From Pseudomonadales bacterium (GTDB lineage: Bacteria; Pseudomonadota; Gammaproteobacteria; Pseudomonadales; Azotimanducaceae), in assembly GCA_019090615.1 (NCBI GenBank), contig JAHRVQ010000011.1, positions 60,456 to 124,455 of the forward strand: 64,000 nucleotides of DNA, given 5' to 3'. A model generated the notes under the pieces. That model was not told the DNA's origin. It ran no database searches and saw only the letters and a list, made by a program, of their open reading frames with translations. A program made the translations under genes and the position numbers. Positions 48,282 through 56,705 of the stretch are shown here, in pieces. Each line of letters begins with the position of its first letter. Position 1 is the stretch's first letter.

Positions 48282-48854
48282 ATGGCTGAATCAGACGATG
48301 AGCGAAGGCGATACTTTAGAATTGAAGATACCATTGGCCTGGCATACCAACATTTGACCAATAGTGAGGCGCTGGTCCGTGAGGAAGAGCTAAAAAGAGT
48401 GGACTATTCTGCGCCAAATCGTGTCCATGTAGTAGAACGTCAGTTACAGATGGCGATTGATAAATTACGGGTTCAATCGCCAGATATAGCGGCAGCAATC
48501 GACTTGTTGAACATTAAGGTGAATAGCTTAAAAGATGATTTAAAGGGCGACGGGACAATGAGTCAGAACCTCTCCGAGATGAAAAAAGTAAGTATTAGTG
48601 CCTGCGGTGTTTCTTTTGATAGTGAGGACAAAATGGCGGTAGGTGCAAAGTTGGACATGGACCTCAAGTTGGTACCGACTGATTTACATGTATTTACACT
48701 CGGTGAAGTTGTGAGTGTTGAGGATTCAACTGACGCGGGTTGTTTAGTAAGTGTGGATTTTTATGGCATGACAACAGAAGATGAAGAATTATTAGTACAA
48801 CATGTTGTTAAACGGCAGGGTAAATTGCTTGGTGCCAGTCGCGGTGATGGGTAA
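48282..48854 (+). CDS. PilZ domain protein
   Basis: A 190-residue protein. Near the N-terminus ERRRYFRIEDTIGLAY contains the RxxxR-type c-di-GMP-binding motif; SISACGVSF near 105-113 corresponds to the second PilZ element (D/N-x-S-x-x-G), with Ser replacing Asp/Asn. It starts 11 bases after pomB, so it is in the stator operon; in other bacteria PilZ proteins act as c-di-GMP brakes on the stator. The long central helix (KLRVQSPDIAAAIDLLNIKV) is not part of the minimal PilZ fold. Confidence 0.75.
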   Translation: MAESDDERRRYFRIEDTIGLAYQHLTNSEALVREEELKRVDYSAPNRVHVVERQLQMAIDKLRVQSPDIAAAIDLLNIKVNSLKDDLKGDGTMSQNLSEMKKVSISACGVSFDSEDKMAVGAKLDMDLKLVPTDLHVFTLGEVVSVEDSTDAGCLVSVDFYGMTTEDEELLVQHVVKRQGKLLGASRGDG

Positions 48855-49053
48855 CGCGCGGTGGGCATTAAAAAGCCGTTAGCGATAATTAAAAAGCCGG
48901 ATTATCAGCCGGTTTGTGGCTAGTTGCGCATGTTAGATTGTTCATAGATTGTTAATTAGCTGGTATTGGCAGGCTATTGCGAATTAGGCATATTTTCCTG
49001 GTTGGCTAATAGGTATTATTAAAAATAATAAAACACTAAAATGGGGTTCCAAA

Positions 49054-49482
49054 ATGATCAAACCAGGGTTTATCCTGATACTGTTGTTGGTTTGTCAGCC
49101 TGTCTGGGCAGATGCTGCAGCCGAAATAAAATACCGTGAGAGTGTGATGGAGGTTGTTGGTGGTCATATGCATGCTATGGTGGCAATATTAAAAGGCCGT
49201 GTGCATGCAGGCGATCTTGATTTTCATGCTCAGGCAATGGCCAACGTGGCAAAAGTTGTGCCTTCTGTTTTTCCTGAAGGCAGTGGCAAGGGTAAAACTG
49301 AGGCGCTGCAGAAAATTTGGGACCGACCTGCAGAATTTGAAATTTCGATGCAGAAATTTGTTGATGCAGCGGAAAGTCTGGCGAATACTACTGACAAAGA
49401 GGATATGCGTGCAGTCGGTCAGGCAATACAGTCTCTGGGTAAGTCCTGTAAGGGCTGTCACGATCAATTTAAAGCAGAATAG
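49054..49482 (+). CDS. Cytochrome c' (c-type cytochrome, class II)
   Basis: Periplasmic monoheme protein of 142 residues: signal peptide ending near PVWADA (about residue 21), four-helix body and the heme motif CKGCHDQF near the C-terminus, as in cytochromes c' that bind NO and CO. The gene faces a cytochrome b561 gene 41 bases away; in other genomes these two are often neighbours, suggesting electron transfer between them, which is inferred. Confidence 0.9.
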   Translation: MIKPGFILILLLVCQPVWADAAAEIKYRESVMEVVGGHMHAMVAILKGRVHAGDLDFHAQAMANVAKVVPSVFPEGSGKGKTEALQKIWDRPAEFEISMQKFVDAAESLANTTDKEDMRAVGQAIQSLGKSCKGCHDQFKAE

Positions 49483-49522
49483 CAATAAATAGATATTGGT
49501 TGGTCGCTATTAATTTGCCAGA

Positions 49523-50209
49523 TCAAACATAATTAACCAGATAATAGACGCATGCAGCGCTGCAAATTAGTATCACAGTTGCCAGTGCTATTTGATTGGG
49601 CGTTGTGGATGTAGGCGGCGGTTTCAATCTTTTTCGACCAGTTATCATCGGTAAAACTAAACGTTCGTTTTTGATCAGTTCGTAGTAGAGAATGGCACCA
49701 ATATGAATAGTGCATAATGTCGCCAGAAACCAATAGTTGTAGTGGTGTAATGTGGCAAATATGTGGCTTGTATCGCTGTTCACCAGGTGAGTTAAAGGGC
49801 CATCGTACATTATGTCGTCGGTACTAAATAAGCCGCTGGTAGTCTGGATAATGAGGCTGGTAAGTAATAGTAACGTGCTTAGTGCCCCGACTGGGTTATG
49901 CCCCTGGTGGGATAAAGACCGTGTTGCCGGGTTGCAGATATAAGCCAGAACTGCAGTTGGACCTTGTACAAAGTTGCTGAATCGTGCATTACCCTGGGCG
50001 ATAAAACCCCAGCTAATTCGAAAAATAACCAGGCTCAATATGCCATAACCACTTAAGAAATGATATTCCATTGCATCGAGGCTGGCATCTAATCCTGTGT
50101 AGATAGAAATGCCGACTAACAAGGCCAGTATCCAATGGAATATTCGTAACGGCAAGTCCCAGACTAGTTGGTTTTTTTTGTTGCTGCCGGCATGTTTGAT
50201 TTTACGCAA
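49523..50209 (-). CDS. Bacterial cytochrome b561-type di-heme membrane protein
   Basis: A 228-residue membrane protein of the Ni/Fe-hydrogenase b-type/cytochrome b561 family: four helices and paired His residues, such as VWDLPLRIFHWILALLVGI (His) and TLHHYNYWFLATLCTIHIGAILYYELI (His pair). Its convergent neighbour is a cytochrome c'. Likely transfers electrons between quinol and periplasmic cytochromes. Its promoter region carries TTGTA/TACAA half sites. Confidence 0.85.
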   Translation of the reverse strand: MRKIKHAGSNKKNQLVWDLPLRIFHWILALLVGISIYTGLDASLDAMEYHFLSGYGILSLVIFRISWGFIAQGNARFSNFVQGPTAVLAYICNPATRSLSHQGHNPVGALSTLLLLTSLIIQTTSGLFSTDDIMYDGPLTHLVNSDTSHIFATLHHYNYWFLATLCTIHIGAILYYELIKNERLVLPMITGRKRLKPPPTSTTPNQIALATVILICSAACVYYLVNYV

Positions 50210-50248
50210 TTTGTCTCGTTAGCCATTTAACATAGCAAAATATAAGTA

Positions 50249-50275
50249 TTGTATAATCAATGTACAACAGTTGTA
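50249..50275. promoter_or_regulatory. Operator-like palindromes upstream of cytochrome b561
   Basis: Half sites TTGTA (50249-50253), TACAA (50263-50267) and TTGTA (50271-50275) overlap; the last two form the perfect palindrome TACAACAGTTGTA. They lie 40-66 bases upstream of the b561 start, in a 315-base spacer to the response regulator. A dimeric repressor site is likely, but the regulator is unknown. Confidence 0.4.
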
Positions 50276-50524
50276 TTCGGTTTTTCAATTCCGATTTAAG
50301 TGATCGGCTATAGGCTATATATGTCGCTATGCGGTGTTAAGAGCGGTATTCAGTGCGATGTTAAGTTGATTTTTCTGAACTTATTTCGATTTGGGATGAA
50401 ATGATGCTGTAATATGTCAACAGCTGAGGGGAAAAAAGTACTACACTCTAAATAGTCAGTTTTATGGCTGTATCTGGGTTGATTGTTTGATAGAAAGAAT
50501 GAATGCCTAATTTGGAGGAATAGC

Positions 50525-50959
50525 ATGGGAGAAGATTTGGCCCTAAAAGGGAATATGCAGAAGATCCTTGTGGTTGAAGATGATGATGATGTGCGACGTA
50601 TTACTGTTCGGCTGTTGAAGGACCTTAATTATGATGTTATTGAGGCTAATGATGGACCTGGCGCGTTAAGAAAATTGTCCGAATTAGATGATTCGAATAC
50701 CGATGTAGATCTGGTTTTTAGTGATGTAGTAATGCCTTTCGGCATGAATGGTATAGATCTTTCGATTGCTATTTGGGGTAAATACCCAAGTACGCCTGTA
50801 GTGCTAACCTCTGGTTATCCTGAAAAGGTGCTTCGAGATGCTGGGCTCGGTGAAGAAGATCTCCGGCAGATTAAGGTGATTCGTAAACCCTATACTAGAC
50901 AGGCATTGTCTGAAGCAATGGCAGAAGTTCTCAACCCAAAAGCTAGTTCGCGAATGTAA
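50525..50959 (+). CDS. Receiver-only response regulator
   Basis: A 144-residue CheY-like receiver with no output domain. The start at 50525 follows GGAGGAATAGC, a strong ribosome site. Acidic pocket in VVEDDDDVRR, phosphoacceptor in VDLVFSDVVMPFGMNGIDL, then VVLTSGYPEKVL and VIRKPYTRQAL. Sequence resembles the C-terminal receiver of hybrid histidine kinases (SGYP-type). No kinase or target in the neighbourhood. Confidence 0.9.
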   Translation: MGEDLALKGNMQKILVVEDDDDVRRITVRLLKDLNYDVIEANDGPGALRKLSELDDSNTDVDLVFSDVVMPFGMNGIDLSIAIWGKYPSTPVVLTSGYPEKVLRDAGLGEEDLRQIKVIRKPYTRQALSEAMAEVLNPKASSRM

Positions 50960-50976
50960 TCTACGTCACCGTTTAA

Positions 50977-52542
50977 TCAGCGCCCTCCTGGCTCTGCATG
51001 CACGATACGTCCGCCAAACTGCGGGCTCTGTTCTGCTAAATCAAACTGCCATTTAGAAGATACCAGTAAAGTTTGTTTGGCACTAAGGTTGGCAACCTGA
51101 ATGTGTTTTTTGCTTATCTGTTGGTTAATAATCACAGAGAATTCGAGTTTAAGATCTGTGAGATTATTTGCAGTGGTGTTTGTGATCTCGGCAATTAGGA
51201 TGCCGGCAGCGTTGAGGCCGACCCTGGTAACAACATATTTTGCTGGGTTGTCTGTAATATCAAGTTGTATAAATGCCTGTGTTGCCTGATTGCCAAGGTT
51301 GCCAGTGGCAGTCATCGCAATTTGGAAATAATTTTTAGCTGCGGCTCTATTACCCGTCTGCAGAGATAATTGACCCAGAGTATGGTTTGCGATGGCAGTA
51401 GGTAGGAGCTGGTTGCTCCGTTCCAGGTCGATACGCGCTTTGACCGAATTACCTTGTTTGTTTCTGCTTAGGCCTCGCCCCAAATAATACTCGAAATAAT
51501 TTTCATCTAACGCGAGGGCGTTGGTAAATGCCTGGTTAGCGTCAGAATAGCGTTTTTGTTGGTAGTATAGATTGCCAAGGAAACCATAGAATTTTGGTTC
51601 TTCTGGCACCTGGTCGAGTGCTTGTGTGACTAATTTTATTGCTTCTTTGAAATTCTTTTTGGCGCTGAGGGTGTTGGCCTTCTCAAGTTTGTCGTAGGCC
51701 GGTTTACTGGCCCTGAGGTATGCCATCTTAGTTTTATATTGGTTGGCGTAGGTTTTGCCTGTGGGTAAATTGAGTGCCTCAATGGTGGTTTTGTTGGCAT
51801 TCACTCGATCAATAGAAGGCGGGTGGCTAGCAAATAGGCCGCTTACCCAGCTGGACTGTTGTTTACCTGAGAGCCTGACAAAAGTTTGCTGTAAGGAAAC
51901 AGCTGCGACTGGGTCGTAACCCGCGAGACTCATATATTTGAGGCCATAATAGTCAGCTTCTAATTCTGCGTCACGACCATATTTTTGGCCAATAAGTTGT
52001 GCGCCGAGCTGTGCGCCACCAACGATATAATCGCTATACTCAGCGTATCCTGATTGAGATGCGCCGAGCGCCGTTGCCAGCACCAGACCTTGAATTATTG
52101 AATTTCGTTGTATTGCGTTGGCGCCATGTTTGGCAGCGGAGTGTACTATTTCATGGCTTAAAACCGCAGCGAGTTCGGCTTCACTATGTAATTCGAGCAG
52201 TAAACCACGATTTATCGCGATTTTTCCACCGGGTAACGCCCAGGCATTGGGCACAGAGTTATTTAACACAACGAATTCGTAGGGTAGGTCTCTGGCCACA
52301 TGTTCAGCCACTCGTTGTCCTACCTGGTTAACGTAACGGTTAATTTCAGGGTCAGCGAGGTAACGTCCGCCCTGAGATTGTTGGGCGGGAGAGTAATTTT
52401 TTCTTCCCATGTCTATTTCGTTAGTTTCAGAGATCCACGAAAGTTCGTTTTTTCCTGTGACTGGATTCACAGCGCATCCGGCTGAAAGGCCTATGATGAA
52501 CGTTATAGCTAATAGAGTATGGGCAAATTTATGAAGTCTCAT
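50977..52542 (-). CDS. M48 family periplasmic lipoprotein metalloprotease with TPR repeats
   Basis: A 521-residue lipoprotein: signal peptide with lipobox LSAGC, then the zinc-protease motif LSHEIVHSAAKHG with ELEADYYGLKYMSLAGYD as third ligand region, and a C-terminal tail with TPR-like helices (about 295-430). Similar to BepA/YfgC-type proteases that maintain outer-membrane proteins. Start at 52542 (MRLHKFAHTLL...) places the lipobox correctly; an in-frame ATG 21 codons earlier has no support. Confidence 0.9.
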   Translation of the reverse strand: MRLHKFAHTLLAITFIIGLSAGCAVNPVTGKNELSWISETNEIDMGRKNYSPAQQSQGGRYLADPEINRYVNQVGQRVAEHVARDLPYEFVVLNNSVPNAWALPGGKIAINRGLLLELHSEAELAAVLSHEIVHSAAKHGANAIQRNSIIQGLVLATALGASQSGYAEYSDYIVGGAQLGAQLIGQKYGRDAELEADYYGLKYMSLAGYDPVAAVSLQQTFVRLSGKQQSSWVSGLFASHPPSIDRVNANKTTIEALNLPTGKTYANQYKTKMAYLRASKPAYDKLEKANTLSAKKNFKEAIKLVTQALDQVPEEPKFYGFLGNLYYQQKRYSDANQAFTNALALDENYFEYYLGRGLSRNKQGNSVKARIDLERSNQLLPTAIANHTLGQLSLQTGNRAAAKNYFQIAMTATGNLGNQATQAFIQLDITDNPAKYVVTRVGLNAAGILIAEITNTTANNLTDLKLEFSVIINQQISKKHIQVANLSAKQTLLVSSKWQFDLAEQSPQFGGRIVHAEPGGR

Positions 52543-52756
52543 GGTGTTACCAGCAGCAAAACGCGGCTGATAATTATGCGGCTTGAAGCGTGAGGCTTCA
52601 AGCATACCATGCAGACTAATTACTATAGGAGCAGGTTAGAACGGTTGGCCTCCCGTTCGTTTATTCCTGAAGTTTGTATTGCAAGCCAAAATACCTGAAT
52701 AATATATCTCAACATCATTGTCTGACAATGCAGTGTAATGTTGTTATACGATTTTT

Positions 52757-53505
52757 TTAGCCTGCCATGCTGGCCATTTTTGTCTGTAGCTGTTCCAGTA
52801 CCTCCTCGGTATATAAGCTTGAACCTGGTTCCAGCATATTGCCAATCAGCAATCGCTTCAGTCTGATTGCAGGATCTGCATCCGCCAGTTCCTGCATGGC
52901 TAAAAAAGCAGCTTTTCGTTGGGGAAAATCATCAGGTCGTGTTCCCTGGGTGCTGTCATACATCATGTCGTAGATGGCGGTACCATTCCAGGCGGCAGAA
53001 ACTGTATCTTGAATAGCATTGAAATAATCGTGATGTAGCCCAGCTAAGTTGTCGCTGCTAGTTGCGCGCTGATGGAGGCACTTTTTTAGTTCATGAGCAT
53101 CAACAGCCGCAGCGGACATTCCCTGGCCAAATACCGGATTGAAGCCGGCAACTGCGTCACCGATGGGAATAATGTTGCTGGGGAAAGTTGCCATTTGTTC
53201 GTAATGACGCCAATAGGACTGGGCGATAATGAAACGTTTTAAACGGCCAACAAGTTTGCTGCGATTGAGTCGATCGTAAACCGCAGTTGCGGGCAAGGAT
53301 TTAGCATATGCAGTAAAGCCGGCCTGGTCTAAAGGCGGAACGTCGCCCTTGCGACCGTTGAGAGTTACCATCCATTGGCAATTTTCTATTGGCATAGCAG
53401 TGCCACCACGGATTTTAGGTGCGGCCTCCCGTGTAGTGGATAGCAAGGGTTGTTCATCTTTTACATTCTGGTTTACGTAGAAATATACCTGCTTAAAATT
53501 ATTAT
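52757..53505 (-). pseudogene. N-terminally truncated FAD-dependent monooxygenase
   Basis: The frame encodes only the C-terminal part of a flavin monooxygenase: FKQVYFYVNQN (starting near 53499), RGGTAMPIENCQWMVTLNGR, and the second FAD motif NIIPIGDAVAGFNPVFGQGMS. The N-terminal Rossmann GxGxxG half is missing: the frame is closed by a stop at 53552-53554 and no start codon suits it. The spacer beyond is filled with repeats. Probably a deletion remnant; the substrate cannot be guessed. Confidence 0.75.
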
Positions 53506-53591
53506 CTTGTATATTATGAAGCGAACATTCGCTGCATAATTCGCTACTCAGTTATGACGTTTTTTATATTGCGGAGAGAGAAAGATAAATA

Positions 53592-53680
53592 CGGGCTGAG
53601 GCTTTTTATGTAGAGCCGCTGAGGGCTTTTTATGTAGAGCCGCTGAGGCTCTTTGTTACGAGCCGCTGAGGCTCTTGAAA
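53592..53680. repeat. Tandem palindromic repeat array A (~23 bp units)
   Basis: About four copies of a unit containing GAGCCGCTGAGGCTC, a 5-bp stem with 5-base loop, joined by T-rich links (TTTTTATGTA, TTTGTTAC). It lies in the upstream spacer of the Nudix gene. The core is related to arrays B (55328-55416) and C (56599-56687). Confidence 0.85.
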
Positions 53681-53705
53681 TTTGTAGATCGGAAGCTGGT
53701 TAGTA

Positions 53706-54317
53706 ATGAACATCTTGGAAATCGAAAAAATTATTCAGTCCTTTGATCAGGATGATGCTGATATTTATGCGCCTCGGTCAGATATTCGGCATGCTGCAGT
53801 TGCAGCAATATTGCGGCCTTCTAAAGATAAAATTGATGCCTTGTTTATATTGCGTGCCAAAAAATCGGGTGACCCCTGGTCTGGCCAAATAGCGTTCCCT
53901 GGGGGGCATTATGAAACCAGTGATGTCTCTCTCAGGCATACAGCGGAACGAGAAACGGTAGAGGAAATAGGTCTGGATTTAACCAAAGACGCAAGGTTTA
54001 TTGGTAAAATTGATGATGTGGAAGCTAATCCACGGGGACGGAATATCAGGCTGAACGTATCGCCGTATGTTTTTGTTCTCGAAAACCCTAACGCCGAACT
54101 GACATTAAACCATGAAGTGGCTGAAGTGATCTGGGGATCGCTAGATGATATGTATACCGGTAGTAGTGCTACCAGCCGATTACATCAGATTCAGGGGCAG
54201 ACAGAAGAATTCCCGGGCTATCGGGTGGGCAGTGAAGTGGTTTGGGGTTTAACGCTTAGAATGCTGGATCTTTTCTTTGCGAAAATTGATCCTGCCTGGC
54301 AGTCAGACCAGCGTTAA
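53706..54317 (+). CDS. Nudix hydrolase of the CoA-pyrophosphatase type
   Basis: A 203-residue Nudix protein. GQIAFPGGHYE, then RHTAERETVEEIGLDL gives the Nudix box (RE-xx-EE-x-G). The PGG...D spacing and the C-terminal GYRVGSEVVWGLTLRMLDL resemble CoA-diphosphate hydrolases (NudL). The substrate is inferred. It starts after array A. Confidence 0.82.
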   Translation: MNILEIEKIIQSFDQDDADIYAPRSDIRHAAVAAILRPSKDKIDALFILRAKKSGDPWSGQIAFPGGHYETSDVSLRHTAERETVEEIGLDLTKDARFIGKIDDVEANPRGRNIRLNVSPYVFVLENPNAELTLNHEVAEVIWGSLDDMYTGSSATSRLHQIQGQTEEFPGYRVGSEVVWGLTLRMLDLFFAKIDPAWQSDQR

Positions 54318-54542
54318 CCTTGTACGGGTTTTGGTTTATCTAATTTGGCTTATCTAAACAGCATATCTTGCAATGCGGTTTTTTTGATTTATTATTTAAA
54401 TGCTCTTCGCGGCCAATAGACTTTAGACTGCCCTTTTTGTTCGATTGTGGTGGTTTCATAATTTTAGTGATCGAGAATAGATCACATGGATGTAATTTCA
54501 TTTATGCGTCCCAATTTTCAAGAGTAACAGGTTAAAGTCCCT

Positions 54543-55310
54543 ATGAAGAAATCACGGATCTATTTGTCACTGGGCATCGCTACTGCAATAGTGGGCGCAC
54601 TGGTTATGTTTGTTTTGCAGGTAGATGTCAGGTCAGCAGCGATTATTGGTGTTGGCATGTTGGTAACGTTGGTTGTGCCAGTGCTGATCATTAATATCAT
54701 GCTGAATAAAATAGATAAAGTGGAGTTAGATAGCAAAAAAGACCTTCAAGAGGCCGAAACGAAGTTGGCCGACATGGTAGAAAAGTTCTCTGCCGTTACC
54801 TTGCTGGATGAATTAACCGGTTGCTCAAACAAACGTCATTTTATTGATATGTTGTATCAACAGAAAGCCATGAGCGAGCGTGGCACCTATGAATTTACCG
54901 TTATAGTGACACAGGTAGATTCGTTTGACGACATTGTACAGACAGAAGGACCGGGTCGTGGGGATGAGGTGTTGCAATTGTATTCACGGATCGTTAAGGC
55001 AGCGCTTAGAGAAGTAGATATATTGGCGAGACTTGAGCGGGACCAGTTTGCTATGGTCCTGTCTGGCTGTACCGAAGATGATGCTTTATTGATTTTGGGC
55101 AGGATTAGTCAGTTGATTGAGCAGATCCAGGTTAGTGAACAAACAAAACTGAAAGTGACTCAATCCTGCGGGTTAACTAGTTTTCATGGTACGGAAACAC
55201 CAGAAGATTTGATAGAGCATGCTTCTCAGGCGTTAATTTTTGCGTCTCGGCAAGGTGGAGATAATGTAGCTGGTTATAATTACATAGCGCCTGATGTGAC
55301 ATCGGTATAG
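54543..55310 (+). CDS. Membrane GGDEF protein with degenerate active site
   Basis: 255 residues: two N-terminal helices (about 5-25 and 31-54), a short coiled coil and a GGDEF-fold domain. The active-site motif is ERDQF (175-179) in place of GG(D/E)EF, and the upstream N/D residues are also altered (VDSFDDIVQTEGPGRGDEVL). The inhibitory-site pattern REVD (166-169) is kept. It therefore looks unable to make c-di-GMP but may bind it. A 225-base spacer precedes it. Confidence 0.82.
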   Translation: MKKSRIYLSLGIATAIVGALVMFVLQVDVRSAAIIGVGMLVTLVVPVLIINIMLNKIDKVELDSKKDLQEAETKLADMVEKFSAVTLLDELTGCSNKRHFIDMLYQQKAMSERGTYEFTVIVTQVDSFDDIVQTEGPGRGDEVLQLYSRIVKAALREVDILARLERDQFAMVLSGCTEDDALLILGRISQLIEQIQVSEQTKLKVTQSCGLTSFHGTETPEDLIEHASQALIFASRQGGDNVAGYNYIAPDVTSV

Positions 55311-55327
55311 GTATTTTCGCTAGTAAC

Positions 55328-55416
55328 CCGCTAAAGGCTTTTTTATATAAAAATTCGCTAAAGGCTTTTTATATAAACCTGCTAAAGGCTTTTTATATAA
55401 TTTCGCTAAAGGCTTT
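55328..55416. repeat. Tandem repeat array B (CGCTAAAGGCTTTT units)
   Basis: Four copies of a CGCTAAAGGCTTTTTATATAA-like unit, period 23-26, between the GGDEF gene and convergent hemH, ending on the hemH stop. Its reverse complement AAAAGCCTTTAGCG matches the palindromic core of array C. T-runs follow each copy, so it may serve as a weak termination region. Confidence 0.85.
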
Positions 55417-56428
55417 AATCTGCGGTAGCCAGTGATAACTGGCTGTTAATGAGCTTGACCATCACTTCTGAGTGCAGCTCATCTGCATTCAGAGCAGGAA
55501 TATAGGTGTAGCTTTCACCCCCTGCGGACATAAAAATATCTCTGTTTTCTACCTCAATTTCCTGCAGGGTTTCAAGGCAATCCACTGCGAAGCCTGGACA
55601 TACAACAAACAGTTTTCGAATGCCCTGGCGGGGTAAGTCTGCTAGCACATCGCAGGTATAAGGCTGTAACCAGGCAGCAGGTCCAAATCTTGACTGATAA
55701 GTGATTTGCGACTGAGGAGCGCGTAGGCCAAGCTGGCTAATGATGGCGGCTGCGGTACGTTCACATTGTTGTGGATAGGGGTCACCTGCGTCTGCCTGTG
55801 CCTGGGGCAGTCCGTGGAATGAAAAAAGCAGCATTTCATCAGCAGCTAATTCTTTTTTAATTACTCGTTTGATGCTGTTAACGACAGCATTGATGTAGCT
55901 GGGCTCTAGGTGATAATTCGCTAAAAAATGGATATCGGGTAATGTTCTGGTTTGGCTAAATATCTTTGCCAGCTTGTCGAATACTGCAGCTGACGTCGAG
56001 GCAGAATATTGTGGGAACAACGGTATAATTATAAGCTTCTGTGCCCCTTGTTGCTGGAGTTCAGCCAGGCAAGATTTTAAAGAGGGGTTGCCGTAGGTCA
56101 TCGCAGACTTAACTATAAAGTTATTCCGCTCTGGCTGGTCGATAGATTGGCGGTTTAGCGACTGTTCGACTTTTTCAGCTAGGATGGCCGTATAGTGGCG
56201 GATCGGTGCGCCTTCATTGCCCCAAATTGCATTGTATCTAGCAACCAGCTTTGCAGGCCTGAAAGGTAGTATGAATGAGTAAAGAATAGGTCGCCATATG
56301 ATCTGTGGGATGTTGACTACCCGTGGATCCACCAGAAATTCAGCCAGATAGCGCCTGATGGCTGTTGTTGTAGGAGCGTCTGGCGTGCCAAGGTTGACGA
56401 GTAAAATACCGAGGGGGCTGGGTTTCAT
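55415..56428 (-). CDS. hemH: Ferrochelatase
   Basis: Inserts ferrous iron into protoporphyrin IX. The 337 residues include LLVNLGTPDAPT, a central IIIPLFPQYSASTSAAVFD, the catalytic His in LLFSFHGLPQAQAD, and VVCPGFAVDCLETLQEIEVENRDIF. Full length. It ends inside array B and is divergent from the dehalogenase-like gene across a 277-base spacer holding repeats. Confidence 0.96.
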   Translation of the reverse strand: MKPSPLGILLVNLGTPDAPTTTAIRRYLAEFLVDPRVVNIPQIIWRPILYSFILPFRPAKLVARYNAIWGNEGAPIRHYTAILAEKVEQSLNRQSIDQPERNNFIVKSAMTYGNPSLKSCLAELQQQGAQKLIIIPLFPQYSASTSAAVFDKLAKIFSQTRTLPDIHFLANYHLEPSYINAVVNSIKRVIKKELAADEMLLFSFHGLPQAQADAGDPYPQQCERTAAAIISQLGLRAPQSQITYQSRFGPAAWLQPYTCDVLADLPRQGIRKLFVVCPGFAVDCLETLQEIEVENRDIFMSAGGESYTYIPALNADELHSEVMVKLINSQLSLATAD

Positions 56429-56500
56429 AGGGGATTATATCTTTGCAGGCCTGCTGATAATGTAGAAGTATACCTCAAGATACCGTGCCCTCAATATACA

Positions 56501-56532
56501 ATGTTCTTAAGATCTAATGTTCTTAAGATCTA
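56501..56532. repeat. Perfect 2 x 16-bp tandem duplication
   Basis: ATGTTCTTAAGATCTA is repeated exactly twice, in the hemH-dehalogenase spacer. No gene or clear promoter hexamers here. Confidence 0.85.
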
Positions 56533-56598
56533 ATGCTGGTTCATTTTTTGCGACTGTTCAATGAGGCTGATTCAGTAAATGAACTGGCGGATGGGTAA

Positions 56599-56687
56599 AA
56601 GCCCTTAGCGGCTCTAAATTAGAAGCCCTTAGCGGTTCTAAATTAGAAGCCCTTAGCGGCTTTAAAAAATAGCCTTTAGCGGCTTTC
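56599..56687. repeat. Tandem palindromic repeat array C (~24 bp units)
   Basis: Four copies of AAGCCCTTAGCGGCTCTAAA-like units with period 21-25, upstream of the dehalogenase-like gene at 56706. Each core AGCC...GGCT is self-complementary. Copies 1-3 are nearly identical; copy 4 is AGCCTTTAGCGGCT. Related to arrays A and B. Confidence 0.88.
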
Positions 56688-56705
56688 ACTAAAAACAGGA
56701 TTCAG

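Noticed and set aside
48860..48915. Terminator after the PilZ gene
   Set aside because: CCGG...CCGG pairing is only four bases and no clean T-run follows.
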